A DNA stretch of 64,000 nucleotides, taken from positions 806,001-870,000 of the forward strand of contig OZ239146.1 of the NCBI GenBank assembly GCA_965194515.1. Direction: 5' to 3'. This document shows, piece by piece, positions 1-8,934 of this stretch. A program made the position numbers and the translations under genes. This stretch comes from Acidimicrobilacustris europaeus (lineage in GTDB: Bacteria; Actinomycetota; Acidimicrobiia; Acidimicrobiales; Acidimicrobilacustridaceae). Each line of letters starts with the position of its first letter. Positions within the stretch are counted from its first letter, which is position 1. The notes beneath the pieces are model-generated. The model saw nothing but the letters and a program-made list of their open reading frames with translations, did no database searches and was not told the origin of the DNA.

Positions 1-932
1 GCAGCGTGGCTGTCGCCGCTGCTTGGCTGAACGTTGAGGATGCGAGTCCGAGTTTCTGTTTTCGTGTTCTGGCTGTATCGGTCGAGGAGGGTCGTCCTAT
101 GTCCAAGGATTTTCTCAAGGTCGACTAAGCCCCCTCGGCCCATTGCGGCACTGACGTCGGTCATCTGATACTTGTACCCGACCTCGGTTACGTCGTTTTC
201 CCAAGTCCCGCCCTGTTTTCCTTTGCGGTCGATGCCGAACCAGCGCAATCGGCGAGCCGTAGCTGCCAATTCGGGATCATTGATGACGAGCATTCCGCCG
301 TCACCTGTAGTGATGTGCTTGATCGCCTGGAAGCTAAAGATGGCGAATTCGGCGTCGGAACCGATCCGATTTCCTTGGGACCGGCCTCCAAGAGCTTGAG
401 CTGCATCTTCAATGATCGGAATCCCAGCGTCGGCGGCCAGTGCTCGGATTCCGGCGAGATTTGCGGGATGCCCTCCGTAATGAACGACTGAAATTGCACG
501 AGTCTTCGGTCCAATCAAACGCTCAATGCTTGGAAGCGAAATGTTCATCGTTTCCGGTTCAATATCAGCCCATCGAATTTCCATTCCGAGATAAATCCAC
601 GGAAGGTTTGTGGCGGTGCAGGTGAACACTGGTGCGATCACCTCTCCGTCGCCCTGCTGAATGCCGCGTGACTCAAGGGCCAAGATGTACGCGAGGTGGA
701 GAGCGGCGGTACCAGAACTAACCGCGACTGCATTGCCGTGACCCTCAAGGGCCGCGGAACAAAACTCCTCCTCGAAAGCGTCTACGCCAGGACCTTGACC
801 CAACCATCTCGTTTGAAGTTGATCAGCAACGTTGGCGCGCATGGCGTCATTCACATATGGCAGGAACAGCGGGACCACACCAGGCTTAGAGTCGTCCATC
901 AGTTTCATGTCTCGAGAGGCAAGGCTGCCCAT
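1..932 (-). CDS. DegT/DnrJ/EryC1/StrS-family sugar aminotransferase, 3' end beyond window
   Basis: PLP-dependent nucleotide-sugar aminotransferase, read as an open frame of 310 codons that leaves the left edge without a stop. Visible family marks are an N-terminal substrate region with PLFLPY and RWLGQGP, the AVSSGTAALHLA helix, the IIEDAAQALGG motif, and the PLP-lysine segment SFQAIKHITTGDGGM (lysine near residue 208). The ATG at 932 is chosen because AGGAG lies 9-10 nt upstream. The family makes 4-amino-4,6-dideoxy sugars. With gmd, fcl and rmd at 6-18 kb, a GDP-perosamine-type product is plausible, but a dTDP- or UDP-sugar substrate is not excluded. The family call is strong and the substrate is inferred. 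Confidence 0.88.
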   Translation of the reverse strand, partial: MGSLASRDMKLMDDSKPGVVPLFLPYVNDAMRANVADQLQTRWLGQGPGVDAFEEEFCSAALEGHGNAVAVSSGTAALHLAYILALESRGIQQGDGEVIAPVFTCTATNLPWIYLGMEIRWADIEPETMNISLPSIERLIGPKTRAISVVHYGGHPANLAGIRALAADAGIPIIEDAAQALGGRSQGNRIGSDAEFAIFSFQAIKHITTGDGGMLVINDPELAATARRLRWFGIDRKGKQGGTWENDVTEVGYKYQMTDVSAAMGRGGLVDLEKILGHRTTLLDRYSQNTKTETRTRILNVQPSSGDSHA

Positions 933-1044
933 TTGACTATTTCTCCTAATCCCGAAGTTGGCCGCCGCCAACGTTGGGTTGGAATGATTTTTTGTCGACT
1001 TACCCTGATCGTTGTGGGCAGTGGAAAAACTCCTAGTCGTTAAA

Positions 1045-2811
1045 CTACTCGATCACCACGACGACATCGCCGGAGCCAACTGAGTCGCCAACGGCGACCT
1101 TGATCTCCTTGACGGAGCCGGCTTTGTCTGCGGTGATGTTGTTTTCCATCTTCATGGCTTCGAGCACGCACACGGTTGCGCCTGCTTCGACTTCCTGACC
1201 GACCTCGACGAGGATCTTGACGATGGTTCCCTGCATGGGGACGGAAACTGCGCCCGAGCCACCACCAGCGCCTGCGCCACCGCTGCCACCTGAACGACGA
1301 GGACGGCTTGCGCCACCAGTGCCGCCGCCGGCGACAACTGCGCCGGCTTGTGATTCGGGAACGAAGACCTTGACCGAGAAGCGCTTGCCATTGACTTCGA
1401 CGTCGACGTCGCGCTGGACCTTCGCTTCAGACTCGCCGTCGGCAACTGTTGCGGTGCTTCCAACGCCACTGAGGTCGAGTGTGTCTTCGACCCACTTCGT
1501 GGAATGGATGCCGTCGACGAAGTCCTGATGCTCAAGGATTGCAAGGTCGGCTGGAATAGTGGTGGCGATTCCTTCGATGCGGAACTCATGAAGAGCGCGC
1601 AGTGTGCGACGAATAGCGGTTTCGCGATCGGAACCCCAGCAGATGAGTTTGCCAACGAGGTTGTCGTAGTACTGGCTGACGGTGTCGCCTGATTCGTAGC
1701 CACCATCCCAACGAGTTCCGAAACCAGCCGGCGGAACCAGCGTGGTGATGTGGCCGGGGGAGGGAAGGAACTTGCCCTGAGCCGGATCTTCGGCGTTAAT
1801 GCGGATTTCGATTGCGTGGCCGCGAAGCTCGATCGATTCCTGCGTGAACGAAAGCGGAAGACCTGAGGCAACACGAATCTGTTCGGCAACGAGGTCGATA
1901 CCCGAGACCATTTCGGTGACGGGATGTTCAACCTGAAGACGGGTATTCATTTCGAGGAAGAAGAACTCGCCATCTTGGAAAAGGAACTCGACGGTTCCAG
2001 CATTGAAGTAACCGCATGCCTTTGCAACGGTGACTGCGGCTTCACCCATCGCTTGGCGAATCTCGGGCGGAAAGTTCGGTGCCGGACTTTCTTCGACGAG
2101 CTTCTGATGGCGACGCTGTGCGGAGCAATCGCGCTCGGCAATCCAGACGCAATTTCCGTGAGTGTCGGCGATGATCTGCATCTCAATGTGGCGAGGCCAT
2201 GTGAGGTAGCGCTCGACGTAGCACTCGTCGCGGCCGAATCCCTTAAGCGCTTCGCTTCGTGCAGAATCGAATGCTTCAGCAGCTTCGTCTTCGCTGCGAA
2301 CAACGCGCATGCCGCGTCCGCCGCCGCCGTACGCGGCCTTGATTGCGACTGGCCAACCATGAGCCTTGCCGAAGGCAACTACCTCAGAAGAATCTTTGAG
2401 GAACTCGGTGGTTCCCGGAACGCCTTGCACTCCGGCGGCTTGTGCAGCAATTCGACTTGAGACTTTGTCGCCCATGATTTCGATCGCACCAGGAGGTGGG
2501 CCGATAAACGTGACACCGCGTTCGGTGATAGCGCGAGCGAAGTCGGTGTTCTCGGAGAAGAACCCATAACCGGGATGCACACCGTCGGCGCCGCTGCGCT
2601 CGATGACATCGAGGATCAATTCGGTGTTCAGGTAACTCTCTGCTGCCGTTGTTCCGCCAAGTGAGTAGGCCTCATCGGCGAGGCGCACATGGAGGGCGTC
2701 ACGGTCGAGATCGGAGTACACCGCCACAGTGGCGATACCCATTTCCTGACAGGCGCGGATGACACGGACTGCGATTTCGCCGCGGTTGGCGATGAGGATC
2801 TTTTTAAGCAC
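1045..2811 (-). CDS. accA3: Acetyl-/propionyl-CoA carboxylase alpha subunit (biotin carboxylase + biotin carrier fusion)
   Basis: 588-residue cytosolic subunit that carboxylates biotin with ATP and bicarbonate for acyl-CoA carboxylase, supplying malonyl- or methylmalonyl-CoA. The N-terminus KKILIANRGEIAVRVIRA is the classic biotin carboxylase start. An ATP-grasp glycine loop (AAYGGGGRGMR) sits near residue 165 and EMNTRLQVEHPVTE near 290. A glycine/serine-rich linker (about 495-520) precedes the biotinyl domain with EAMKME near residue 555, whose lysine is biotinylated. Start is GTG at 2811. The divergent neighbour is the biotin ligase that should modify it. No carboxyltransferase (beta) gene is in the window. 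The symbol follows mycobacterial usage for this fused architecture. Confidence 0.93.
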   Translation of the reverse strand: MLKKILIANRGEIAVRVIRACQEMGIATVAVYSDLDRDALHVRLADEAYSLGGTTAAESYLNTELILDVIERSGADGVHPGYGFFSENTDFARAITERGVTFIGPPPGAIEIMGDKVSSRIAAQAAGVQGVPGTTEFLKDSSEVVAFGKAHGWPVAIKAAYGGGGRGMRVVRSEDEAAEAFDSARSEALKGFGRDECYVERYLTWPRHIEMQIIADTHGNCVWIAERDCSAQRRHQKLVEESPAPNFPPEIRQAMGEAAVTVAKACGYFNAGTVEFLFQDGEFFFLEMNTRLQVEHPVTEMVSGIDLVAEQIRVASGLPLSFTQESIELRGHAIEIRINAEDPAQGKFLPSPGHITTLVPPAGFGTRWDGGYESGDTVSQYYDNLVGKLICWGSDRETAIRRTLRALHEFRIEGIATTIPADLAILEHQDFVDGIHSTKWVEDTLDLSGVGSTATVADGESEAKVQRDVDVEVNGKRFSVKVFVPESQAGAVVAGGGTGGASRPRRSGGSGGAGAGGGSGAVSVPMQGTIVKILVEVGQEVEAGATVCVLEAMKMENNITADKAGSVKEIKVAVGDSVGSGDVVVVIE

Positions 2812-2829
2812 GCCCTATGGTGGCACGCG
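2811..2829. promoter_or_regulatory. Overlapping divergent promoter/start region of the carboxylase and birA
   Basis: The carboxylase GTG (2811, minus) and the likely birA GTG (2829, plus) are only 17 bases apart. On the plus strand TATGGT (2816-2821) stands 7 nt before the GTG at 2829 and is a good -10 box for a leaderless birA message. On the minus strand CACCAT (complement of 2817-2822) stands 5 nt before the carboxylase GTG. The two boxes occupy nearly the same bases, so simultaneous occupancy by two polymerases is unlikely. Confidence 0.5.
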
Positions 2830-3635
2830 TGAACAGGTCCTTCGCCACTTCTGAGGTCCCGGGCACCCGATTCGCCGATGTGCGATGGGTGGCCGAGACC
2901 GGTTCGACCAATCGAGACCTCCTCTCGGCTGCCGCCGAAGGGGTGCCCGAGGGCCTCGTTTTGGTCGCTGACCACCAAACCGCAGGCCGGGGAAGACTTG
3001 ACCGGGCCTGGATAGCCCCTGCGGGTGCCTCATTGCTTGTCTCGGTGCTTCTCCGCCCGGATGTGGGGCCAGAGGACCTGTTCCTGCTGACACTGGCCTG
3101 CGGTCTTGCCGCCGCTGATGCGGTGGAAGAGGTTGCTGGGGTTCGCCCGGGACTGAAGTGGCCCAATGATCTCGTTGTGGCCGATGGGCCGCTCGCCGAC
3201 AGAAAACTTGCGGGCATCTTGGCGGAGTCGTACGTGGTCAAGGGGAAGGTCGATGCGGTGGTCGTGGGGATGGGGCTCAACCTTGACTGGCCCGCAGAAC
3301 TTCCAGAGGAACTCGCTGCAACTGCAGCGTCGGTGAATCACCTCACCGGAGGCTCAGTTGATCGTGAAGACGTCCTCATCGCATGGCTTCGCCACTACGA
3401 CCGTCATCTCACCGCAATCACCACCGAGCTCGAGCGGGGCGAATTCCTCGACGAAGTTCGAGCAGCATCAGCAACCCTTGGGCGTGACGTGCGCGTCGAA
3501 CGTTCCGACGGATTCTTCGAGGGTCACGCAGTTGCCATTGCTGACGACGGACGGCTCCTTGTTGACTGCGGCGGAGTCGGTGGCGTCGTTGCGGTAACGG
3601 TTGGGGACATCGTGCACGCTCGGCTCTTGGGCTGA
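2829..3635 (+). CDS. birA: Biotin--[acetyl-CoA-carboxylase] ligase
   Basis: Activates biotin as biotinyl-AMP and transfers it to the carrier lysine of acyl-CoA carboxylases. Visible motifs are ETGSTNRDL, the biotin/AMP loop TAGRGRLDRAW (GRGRxxRxW type) and LKWPNDLVV with KLAGIL. A C-terminal SH3-like domain follows (GHAVAIADDGRLLVDCGG). There is no N-terminal helix-turn-helix, so this is a monofunctional ligase and not a DNA-binding repressor. An ATG at 2817 is also in frame, but it lies inside the TATGGT -10-like box; the GTG at 2829, 7 nt after the box, fits the leaderless pattern seen elsewhere here. Its partner, the biotin carrier domain, is encoded divergently. Confidence 0.9.
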   Translation: MNRSFATSEVPGTRFADVRWVAETGSTNRDLLSAAAEGVPEGLVLVADHQTAGRGRLDRAWIAPAGASLLVSVLLRPDVGPEDLFLLTLACGLAAADAVEEVAGVRPGLKWPNDLVVADGPLADRKLAGILAESYVVKGKVDAVVVGMGLNLDWPAELPEELAATAASVNHLTGGSVDREDVLIAWLRHYDRHLTAITTELERGEFLDEVRAASATLGRDVRVERSDGFFEGHAVAIADDGRLLVDCGGVGGVVAVTVGDIVHARLLG

Positions 3636-3642
3636 GCCTCGC

Positions 3643-4458
3643 CTACGGGGTCGAAAGTCGCTCGATTATTTCCATCGCCGTGGCAGTGAGATGTCCAGGA
3701 GTCGCGTAGGAGCGCTCATCGACACAATGCACGGGCACAATGCCAGTTGTTGACGAGGTGATGAACACCTCAGTTGCGAGTGCAAGGTCTGACGGGACGA
3801 GATCCTTCTCGCTCACGAACTGTTCGTCGATGAGGACCTCTCGGATGATGCCGGGAAGGCACCCGCTATCGAGCGATGGCGTCACGATCTGTTCGTCGAT
3901 AACTAAATACAAATTCGACGTGGCGCATTCACTCAGGCGACCAGTGCTGTCGCAAAGAATTGCGTTGTCGAAACCGTTTGTTGTGGCGAAACGAAGGATG
4001 GTTGCGTTTTCGCCCCAACTCGTGGATTTAATGCCGGCAAGCGGAGAGCGCTCGTTGCGAGTCCACTGAACCATGCACAACGAAACTGACGAAGGCGCTT
4101 GGTGGAGCGGCGATGTTGAGATGACCGTAAGTGGTTGTGCGCCGCGGTCGCGCGGAGACGAACCTGGACCGGGCGTGATGGTGATCCGCGCTCGAGCAGC
4201 ATCGAGGCCATTCGCTTTGATGAGCTGAAAAAGCGCCGTAGTGAGTTCTTCATCGGTGGGTGTGTTTGCAATCAGAAGACGGTCGACGCCCTTGCGAAGC
4301 CGCTGGAGATGCCGATCAAGAAAGACTGGCCTCCCGTTGCGAATGGCCAACGTGTCAAAGACCCCGTCGCCAAGTAGAAAACCATGGTCGTTTGCTGAGA
4401 GTGCTGGTGATGCGTCATTGACGAGTTCGCCGTTGAGCCACATCAACTGAGTAGTCAT
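3643..4458 (-). CDS. pabC: Aminodeoxychorismate lyase / class IV aminotransferase
   Basis: 271-residue fold-type IV PLP enzyme. The call as 4-amino-4-deoxychorismate lyase, giving p-aminobenzoate for folate, rests mainly on its 4-bp overlap with the upstream pabB. Visible family features are LLGDGVFDTLAIRNGRPVFLDRHLQRL near the N-terminus, the PLP lysine likely in IKSTSWGENA, NAILCDSTGRLSECATSNLYLV near 170-190, and LPGIIREVL. A branched-chain or D-amino acid aminotransferase would share these motifs. Confidence 0.85.
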   Translation of the reverse strand: MTTQLMWLNGELVNDASPALSANDHGFLLGDGVFDTLAIRNGRPVFLDRHLQRLRKGVDRLLIANTPTDEELTTALFQLIKANGLDAARARITITPGPGSSPRDRGAQPLTVISTSPLHQAPSSVSLCMVQWTRNERSPLAGIKSTSWGENATILRFATTNGFDNAILCDSTGRLSECATSNLYLVIDEQIVTPSLDSGCLPGIIREVLIDEQFVSEKDLVPSDLALATEVFITSSTTGIVPVHCVDERSYATPGHLTATAMEIIERLSTP

Positions 4459-5492
4459 GTCGGCGCACCGGAGGCAAGCGCAATGAGGCGCTCAGCTTTG
4501 AGCTCAGTTTCGGCCCATTCATCGTCGGCGGTGGAATCCCATGTGATTGCGCCACCTGTTCCGAAACACAGTTGATCCTGTTCAACCCAAAAGGTTCGGA
4601 TCGCGACGTTGAGTTCGCCGATGGAGCGGTCTGCATCGACCCAACCGATAGCGCCGCAGTAAATGCCGCGATCGACGGGTTCAAGTTCTTGAATGTGTTT
4701 CATCGCTGCGATCTTTGGTGCGCCGGTGACCGAGCCTGGAGCAAACGTTGCATCGATGAGATCAGACCAAGAGACGCCGTCGCGCAATTCACCTTCGACG
4801 GTGCTGACGAGATGATCGAGTCCCGGGTGATGTTGTCGTTCGAGAAGGTTCGGCACCACGACAGTTCCGGCCTTACAGACGCGACCAAGGTCGTTGCGAA
4901 CTAAGTCGACGATCATGATGTTCTCGGCGCAGTCCTTTTCGCTGAAGCCGCCGCCGGTTGAGGTTGTCCCTTTGATCGGGGAAGACCTCACTCGTGATTG
5001 ATCGCGTGTGAGGAACAGTTCGGGTGAAGCAGACGCAATGCGAATGCCAATTTCGGGAAGCTCGATGACTGCCTGAAATGGTGCGGGATTGCCGTTGGCG
5101 AGTTGTTCGCCCAACGCCAGCATCGACGCGTTATCGGGAAGGGGCGCTGAAAGCCGGCGTGTGAGGTTCACTTGGTAGACATCGCCAGCTGCAATCGACT
5201 CGCGAATAAGCGCAACGCGTTCGGAGAACTCGGGTCGAGAAAGTGATGACGACCACGAATCAGAAGAAGGTCCGACCCAAGGTTGCGAAGGGCGAGGTAG
5301 CGACGCGGTCGGACGGCGACGCTCGAATCGGGCACACGTGGGGACACCTTCAAAGGGAAGAACGACCGCCCACCAGCCTTTTGAATCCAAGGCCGAGAGA
5401 TCAGAAGTGACATCCACGAGTCCGGACGCGACCATTCCGCCAACAACTGCGAGCGGTTCGATCCGCTGGGCTGAAAGGGTCGAAAGGTTCAC
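4455..5492 (-). CDS. pabB: Para-aminobenzoate synthase component I (chorismate-binding)
   Basis: Converts chorismate with ammonia to 4-amino-4-deoxychorismate. The chorismate-binding core is clear: EYQ-type VYQVNLTRRL, IASASPELFL, SSPIKGT with the lysine typical of PabB, DLVRNDLGRVC, FAPGSVTGAPKIAAM, and GGAITWDSTADDEW at the end. At 345 residues it is about 100 shorter than classical PabB, lacking much of the N-terminal half. The GTG at 5492 is supported by TAGGCT (complement of 5502-5507) 9 nt upstream. No glutamine amidotransferase (PabA) gene is present here. It is followed by pabC with overlapping ends. Confidence 0.9.
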   Translation of the reverse strand: MNLSTLSAQRIEPLAVVGGMVASGLVDVTSDLSALDSKGWWAVVLPFEGVPTCARFERRRPTASLPRPSQPWVGPSSDSWSSSLSRPEFSERVALIRESIAAGDVYQVNLTRRLSAPLPDNASMLALGEQLANGNPAPFQAVIELPEIGIRIASASPELFLTRDQSRVRSSPIKGTTSTGGGFSEKDCAENIMIVDLVRNDLGRVCKAGTVVVPNLLERQHHPGLDHLVSTVEGELRDGVSWSDLIDATFAPGSVTGAPKIAAMKHIQELEPVDRGIYCGAIGWVDADRSIGELNVAIRTFWVEQDQLCFGTGGAITWDSTADDEWAETELKAERLIALASGAPT

Positions 5493-5561
5493 GATCGTGT
5501 GAGCCTACGGCGAGAGATGAACCTCGAATGGGGCTGACGTCCTCTGTTGGGGGGCCTCCGG

Positions 5562-5567
5562 TAGTCT
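5562..5567 (+). promoter_or_regulatory. -10 box for the LCP gene
   Basis: TAGTCT ends 7 nt before the GTG at 5575, placing the expected transcription start at or beside the start codon. No -35 match is evident. Confidence 0.45.
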
Positions 5568-5574
5568 TCGGTCT

Positions 5575-6753
5575 GTGCGTCGCCCCTCCCGCACGTGGCC
5601 TCAGCGGCTGCTGCTCTCACTCAATGTCTTCGTTGTCTTCACCTGCCTGATAGCGGCAGGTGGTTTGGCGTGGGCCTACAACCAGGCCAGTGCGCTTCCT
5701 CGGGTCGACGTTGGTACCTCGCTTGCGGCCCCAAGTGCCCCGGGCGAAGCGATGAATATTCTGCTGGTTGGTATTGACGACGGCATGGGATTGGCTGAGG
5801 GTGACCCGGTACTTCGGGGGCGGAGCAAGTCGCTCAATACCGACACGATCATGATCCTGCGCGTCGAACCGAAAACTCAACAGGCGTCACTTCTTTCGCT
5901 TCCTCGAGATCTCTGGGTCGATATCGCGGGTGGCGGTCAAGGCCGCATCAACTCCGCACTTGCGCTTGGTGGACCTGAACGACTCATCCAGACCATTAAC
6001 CAGGACTTTGGTATTCCGATCAACCACTACGTGATGATCGATTTCCAAGGGTTTGAAGCGTTGGTCAAGGCGATCGATGGTGTCCCTGTCTATTTCAACT
6101 TTCCCTCGCGCGATCAGGCCACCGGCTTGTTTCAGTATCAGACCGGGTGTCAGGTTCTCAGCGGTGAGCAGGCGCTTGCCTTCGCCCGATCACGACATTT
6201 TGAAATCTCGCGCGACAACATGAAGACGTGGCAGGAAGACCCCACGGGCGATTTTGGCCGTGTGACGCGACAGCAGCAGTTCATTCGCGCTGCGCTGAAG
6301 AAGGCAGTTACTCAAGGCGTACGTAATCCGTTCGTTCTCAAGGAGTTCCTTGAGATTGCCCAGAAGAACGTCACTCTTGATACGGAATTCAAAATTCAGG
6401 ATCTTGTCGACCTCGGTTCGCAGTTCCGCACATTCGATCCTGATTCGCTTGTGAGTTTCACGCCAGTTGCCACGGGGACGTTCAAGGGGGCGGCAAGCGT
6501 TCTCGAACTCAACGTTGCTGCTTCTCAGCCGATGTTCGATGTGTTTCGCGGACTACGTCCGATTCCGTCGCCAAACGAAGCTCCCGATCTGAGTTTCCTT
6601 ACGACGACAACCACCGTTGCTTCGACTTCCTCAACAGTTCGATCGGGTGCGACGTCGTCGACAATGGCAACTACGTCTACGACGCAGCCAATCACGACGA
6701 CCACATTGAGCGAGTTCATTCCGCAGGTGCCCGAGGGCCAGACCTGCGGCTGA
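5575..6753 (+). CDS. LytR-CpsA-Psr (LCP) family envelope glycopolymer transferase
   Basis: Membrane-anchored enzyme of the family that moves lipid-linked glycopolymers onto peptidoglycan. A short basic N-terminus is followed by one membrane segment (about residues 10-32). The LCP domain shows NILLVGIDDG, LNTDTIMILR, LSLPRDLWVDI, RINSALALGG, NHYVMIDFQGFEALVKAIDGV, ALAFARSRH and FGRVTRQQQFI, including the arginines and aspartates that bind polyprenyl phosphate. The last 50 residues are a Thr/Ser-rich low-complexity tail. Its place at the head of the polysaccharide genes suggests it attaches the product made here. Confidence 0.9.
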   Translation: MRRPSRTWPQRLLLSLNVFVVFTCLIAAGGLAWAYNQASALPRVDVGTSLAAPSAPGEAMNILLVGIDDGMGLAEGDPVLRGRSKSLNTDTIMILRVEPKTQQASLLSLPRDLWVDIAGGGQGRINSALALGGPERLIQTINQDFGIPINHYVMIDFQGFEALVKAIDGVPVYFNFPSRDQATGLFQYQTGCQVLSGEQALAFARSRHFEISRDNMKTWQEDPTGDFGRVTRQQQFIRAALKKAVTQGVRNPFVLKEFLEIAQKNVTLDTEFKIQDLVDLGSQFRTFDPDSLVSFTPVATGTFKGAASVLELNVAASQPMFDVFRGLRPIPSPNEAPDLSFLTTTTTVASTSSTVRSGATSSTMATTSTTQPITTTTLSEFIPQVPEGQTCG

Positions 6754-6757
6754 ATCG

Positions 6758-7735
6758 TTAAATGGGGCGGGCTTCGGCTTCTTGCCGATTGGCGAGAAAC
6801 CAGTCGAGGGTCTGTTTCAGACCTTCATCGAACGTTGTGTCTGCGTGGAAACCGAATTGGTCGCGAGCCCGGGAGCCGTCAACGCCTCGTCGGGGTTGGC
6901 CATCGGGCTTGGTGGTATCCCAACGAACCTCGCCTTCGAATCCGACAAGCATCACAATGATTTCGACGAGTTCTCGGATGGGGAGTTCTCGATCGGCGCC
7001 GAGATTGACCGGCTGGTCACTGTTGTAAAACTCCGAGGCGAGCACGATTCCTTCGGCTGCGTCATCGACAAAGAGAAATTCACGACTCGCTGAACCAGTG
7101 CCCCAAACCTCGAGGTAATCGGCACCTGCCTCTTTGGCGTCGACTGCCTTCTTGATGAGCGCAGGAATGACATGCGAGACAGCGGGATGAAACTTGTCGC
7201 GTGGCCCGTAAAGGTTTGTTGGCATGAGGTAGATCGCATCTTGTCCGTACTGAGCTCGGTTGGCTTGTACTTGGACGAGTTGAGCGAGTTTTGCGATGCC
7301 ATAGGGGGCGTTCGTTTCCTCGGGGTAGCCCTGCCACAGCGAGTCTTCCGAAAACGGGACGGGTGTGAATTTTGGATACGAGCAAATCGTTCCAACCATC
7401 ACGGTCTTTGGAGTGTTCTGCAGGTGCGCTTCGTCGAGCACGTAGGTACCCATGAGGAGGTTGTCGAGGTACAACTCTGCGGGGCGTTCCATGTTGGCGC
7501 CGATGCCGCCCACTCGGGCAGCGAGGTGGATCACGAGATCTGGTCTGGTGTCGGCGAAGAGTTGGCGAACGGCAGTGCGGTCACGCAGGTCGTACTCGGC
7601 ACTTGATGGAGTGAAGAGTTCTCGGGTGCCCCGGTTACGTACCTGATCGACCACTGCTTGGCCGAGGAAGCCGCGGCCTCCGGTGATGAGGACCTTGCGG
7701 TCGTTCCAGAAGGCGGTGTCAGGCACAAACTCCAT
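6758..7735 (-). CDS. fcl: GDP-L-fucose synthase (GDP-4-keto-6-deoxymannose epimerase/reductase)
   Basis: Short-chain dehydrogenase-type epimerase/reductase that makes GDP-L-fucose from the Gmd product with NADPH. Diagnostic features are GGRGFLGQAV near residue 18, HLAARVGGIGANMERPAEL, GTICSYPKFTPVPFSEDSLW, the catalytic PYGIAKL tyrosine-lysine pair, PTNLYGPRDKFHPAVSHVIPALI and WGTGSASREFLFVDDAAEG. All are specific to the WcaG/Fcl family, and the length of 325 residues is normal. The ATG at 7735 is preceded at 6 nt by TAGGGT. The gene converges on the LCP gene with a 4-base gap and no terminator hairpin. Confidence 0.93.
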   Translation of the reverse strand: MEFVPDTAFWNDRKVLITGGRGFLGQAVVDQVRNRGTRELFTPSSAEYDLRDRTAVRQLFADTRPDLVIHLAARVGGIGANMERPAELYLDNLLMGTYVLDEAHLQNTPKTVMVGTICSYPKFTPVPFSEDSLWQGYPEETNAPYGIAKLAQLVQVQANRAQYGQDAIYLMPTNLYGPRDKFHPAVSHVIPALIKKAVDAKEAGADYLEVWGTGSASREFLFVDDAAEGIVLASEFYNSDQPVNLGADRELPIRELVEIIVMLVGFEGEVRWDTTKPDGQPRRGVDGSRARDQFGFHADTTFDEGLKQTLDWFLANRQEAEARPI

Positions 7736-7741
7736 GCGCTC

Positions 7742-7747
7742 ACCCTA
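7742..7747 (-). promoter_or_regulatory. -10 box for fcl
   Basis: Minus-strand TAGGGT lies exactly 6 nt before the fcl ATG, the spacing expected for a message beginning at the start codon. Confidence 0.5.
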
Positions 7748-7782
7748 CTGACCGACACGGCACCTCTCGGGTTGGCCTGACG

Positions 7783-8934
7783 GTGATGACGGGAGAACCG
7801 TCATCACCGTGGGAGACTGGTCCGCCCATGGAGCGATGTCGTCGGGTTGCGATCACCCTCGAGCAGTGTTGGCACGCCGTCCCCGGCGGCACGGCCCGAG
7901 CCGCCCTTGGGAGCATTAGCGCTCTTCAACAATTCACCTCTCTCGAACTCGTGGGAGTGAGCGCGCGTCATCGGCAGCCTCCAGCATCGGCATGGAGACC
8001 CTCGATTGAGGTGAAGCAGCTCCCGCTCCCGAGGTTGGCCCTCTATGAGTCGTGGCATCGACTCCGGTGGCCAGACGTAGAACACGCCACTGGGCGAGTC
8101 GACGTGATCCACGCAACCGGGATGGCAATGCCACCGGCGACGGCACCGATTGTTGTGACTGTCCATGATCTCGCCTTTCTCCGTGATCCTTCGCAATTCA
8201 CACGCCGCGGCGTCTCGTTCTTTCGTCGAGCGATTGATCTCGCTCGACGTGATGCAAGCATCATCGTGTGTCCGTCACAAGCAACGATCGACGACTGCAT
8301 CGACAACGGTTTTGATCCCGAGAAGATCCGACTGGTGCCATGGGGTATTGACCCGCAAGAGGTCGCATCTTCAGCGATCATGGCAATGCGGTCTCGGTTG
8401 GGGATCAATGGCCGTTATGTGTTGTGGGCCGGGACAATCGAGCCGCGAAAGAATCTGCCAGTGCTGCTTTCTGCATTTGAAGGCATCAAGGATCGTGACG
8501 TCACGCTCGTCTTGGCTGGTCCCGAGGGGTGGAACGAGCAGATCGACGATCAACTTGGCCGACTTGGATCTCGCGTTGTTCGGGTCGGGTTCGTCGAACC
8601 AGAGACGATCTCGGAATTACAGGCGGCGGCGGAGCTCTTCGTCTTCCCAAGTCGTCAGGAAGGCTTCGGATTACCTGTGCTCGAGGCCATGGCGCAAGGC
8701 ACAGCGGTGATTACGTCTTCCGGAACATCGACCGAAGAAGTCGTTGGTGACTGCGGAGTAGTTGTTGATCCATCCGATGTCGATGCTCTCCGAGCAGAAA
8801 TTGATCGGCTCCTTGCCGACGATGAAGAACGCAATCGCCTAGGGCGTGCAGGATTGAATCGAGCGACGTCACTCTTTACGTGGGACAAGACTGCAAAAGC
8901 GCTGCAATCGGCGTACGAAGCAGCGATGGCATGA
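7783..8934 (+). CDS. Glycosyltransferase, GT4-like (GT-B fold)
   Basis: Retaining GT-B glycosyltransferase. The N-terminal acceptor domain has VVTVHDLAFLRDP and VCPSQATIDD; the C-terminal donor domain has LWAGTIEPRKNLPVLLSAF, LVLAGPEGW and the EX7E motif in RQEGFGLPVLEAMAQG (about residue 288), then SGTSTEEVVGDCGVVVDP. The pattern resembles mannosyltransferases that use GDP-mannose, which fits the neighbouring GDP-mannose genes, but donor and linkage are inferred. Starts at GTG 7783 or ATG 7828 are both possible; the conserved part begins after the second. It overlaps the next gene by 4 bp. Confidence 0.85.
   Translation: MMTGEPSSPWETGPPMERCRRVAITLEQCWHAVPGGTARAALGSISALQQFTSLELVGVSARHRQPPASAWRPSIEVKQLPLPRLALYESWHRLRWPDVEHATGRVDVIHATGMAMPPATAPIVVTVHDLAFLRDPSQFTRRGVSFFRRAIDLARRDASIIVCPSQATIDDCIDNGFDPEKIRLVPWGIDPQEVASSAIMAMRSRLGINGRYVLWAGTIEPRKNLPVLLSAFEGIKDRDVTLVLAGPEGWNEQIDDQLGRLGSRVVRVGFVEPETISELQAAAELFVFPSRQEGFGLPVLEAMAQGTAVITSSGTSTEEVVGDCGVVVDPSDVDALRAEIDRLLADDEERNRLGRAGLNRATSLFTWDKTAKALQSAYEAAMA

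Noticed and set aside
957..972. GTTGGC/GCCAAC hairpin between the carboxylase and DegT genes
   Set aside because: A 6-bp stem with a 4-nt loop but no U-run in the minus direction; too weak to call a terminator.
1924..2460. 178-codon plus-strand frame inside the carboxylase gene
   Set aside because: It is exactly antisense to the conserved biotin carboxylase core; long antisense frames are common in GC-rich DNA, and the translation has no family features.
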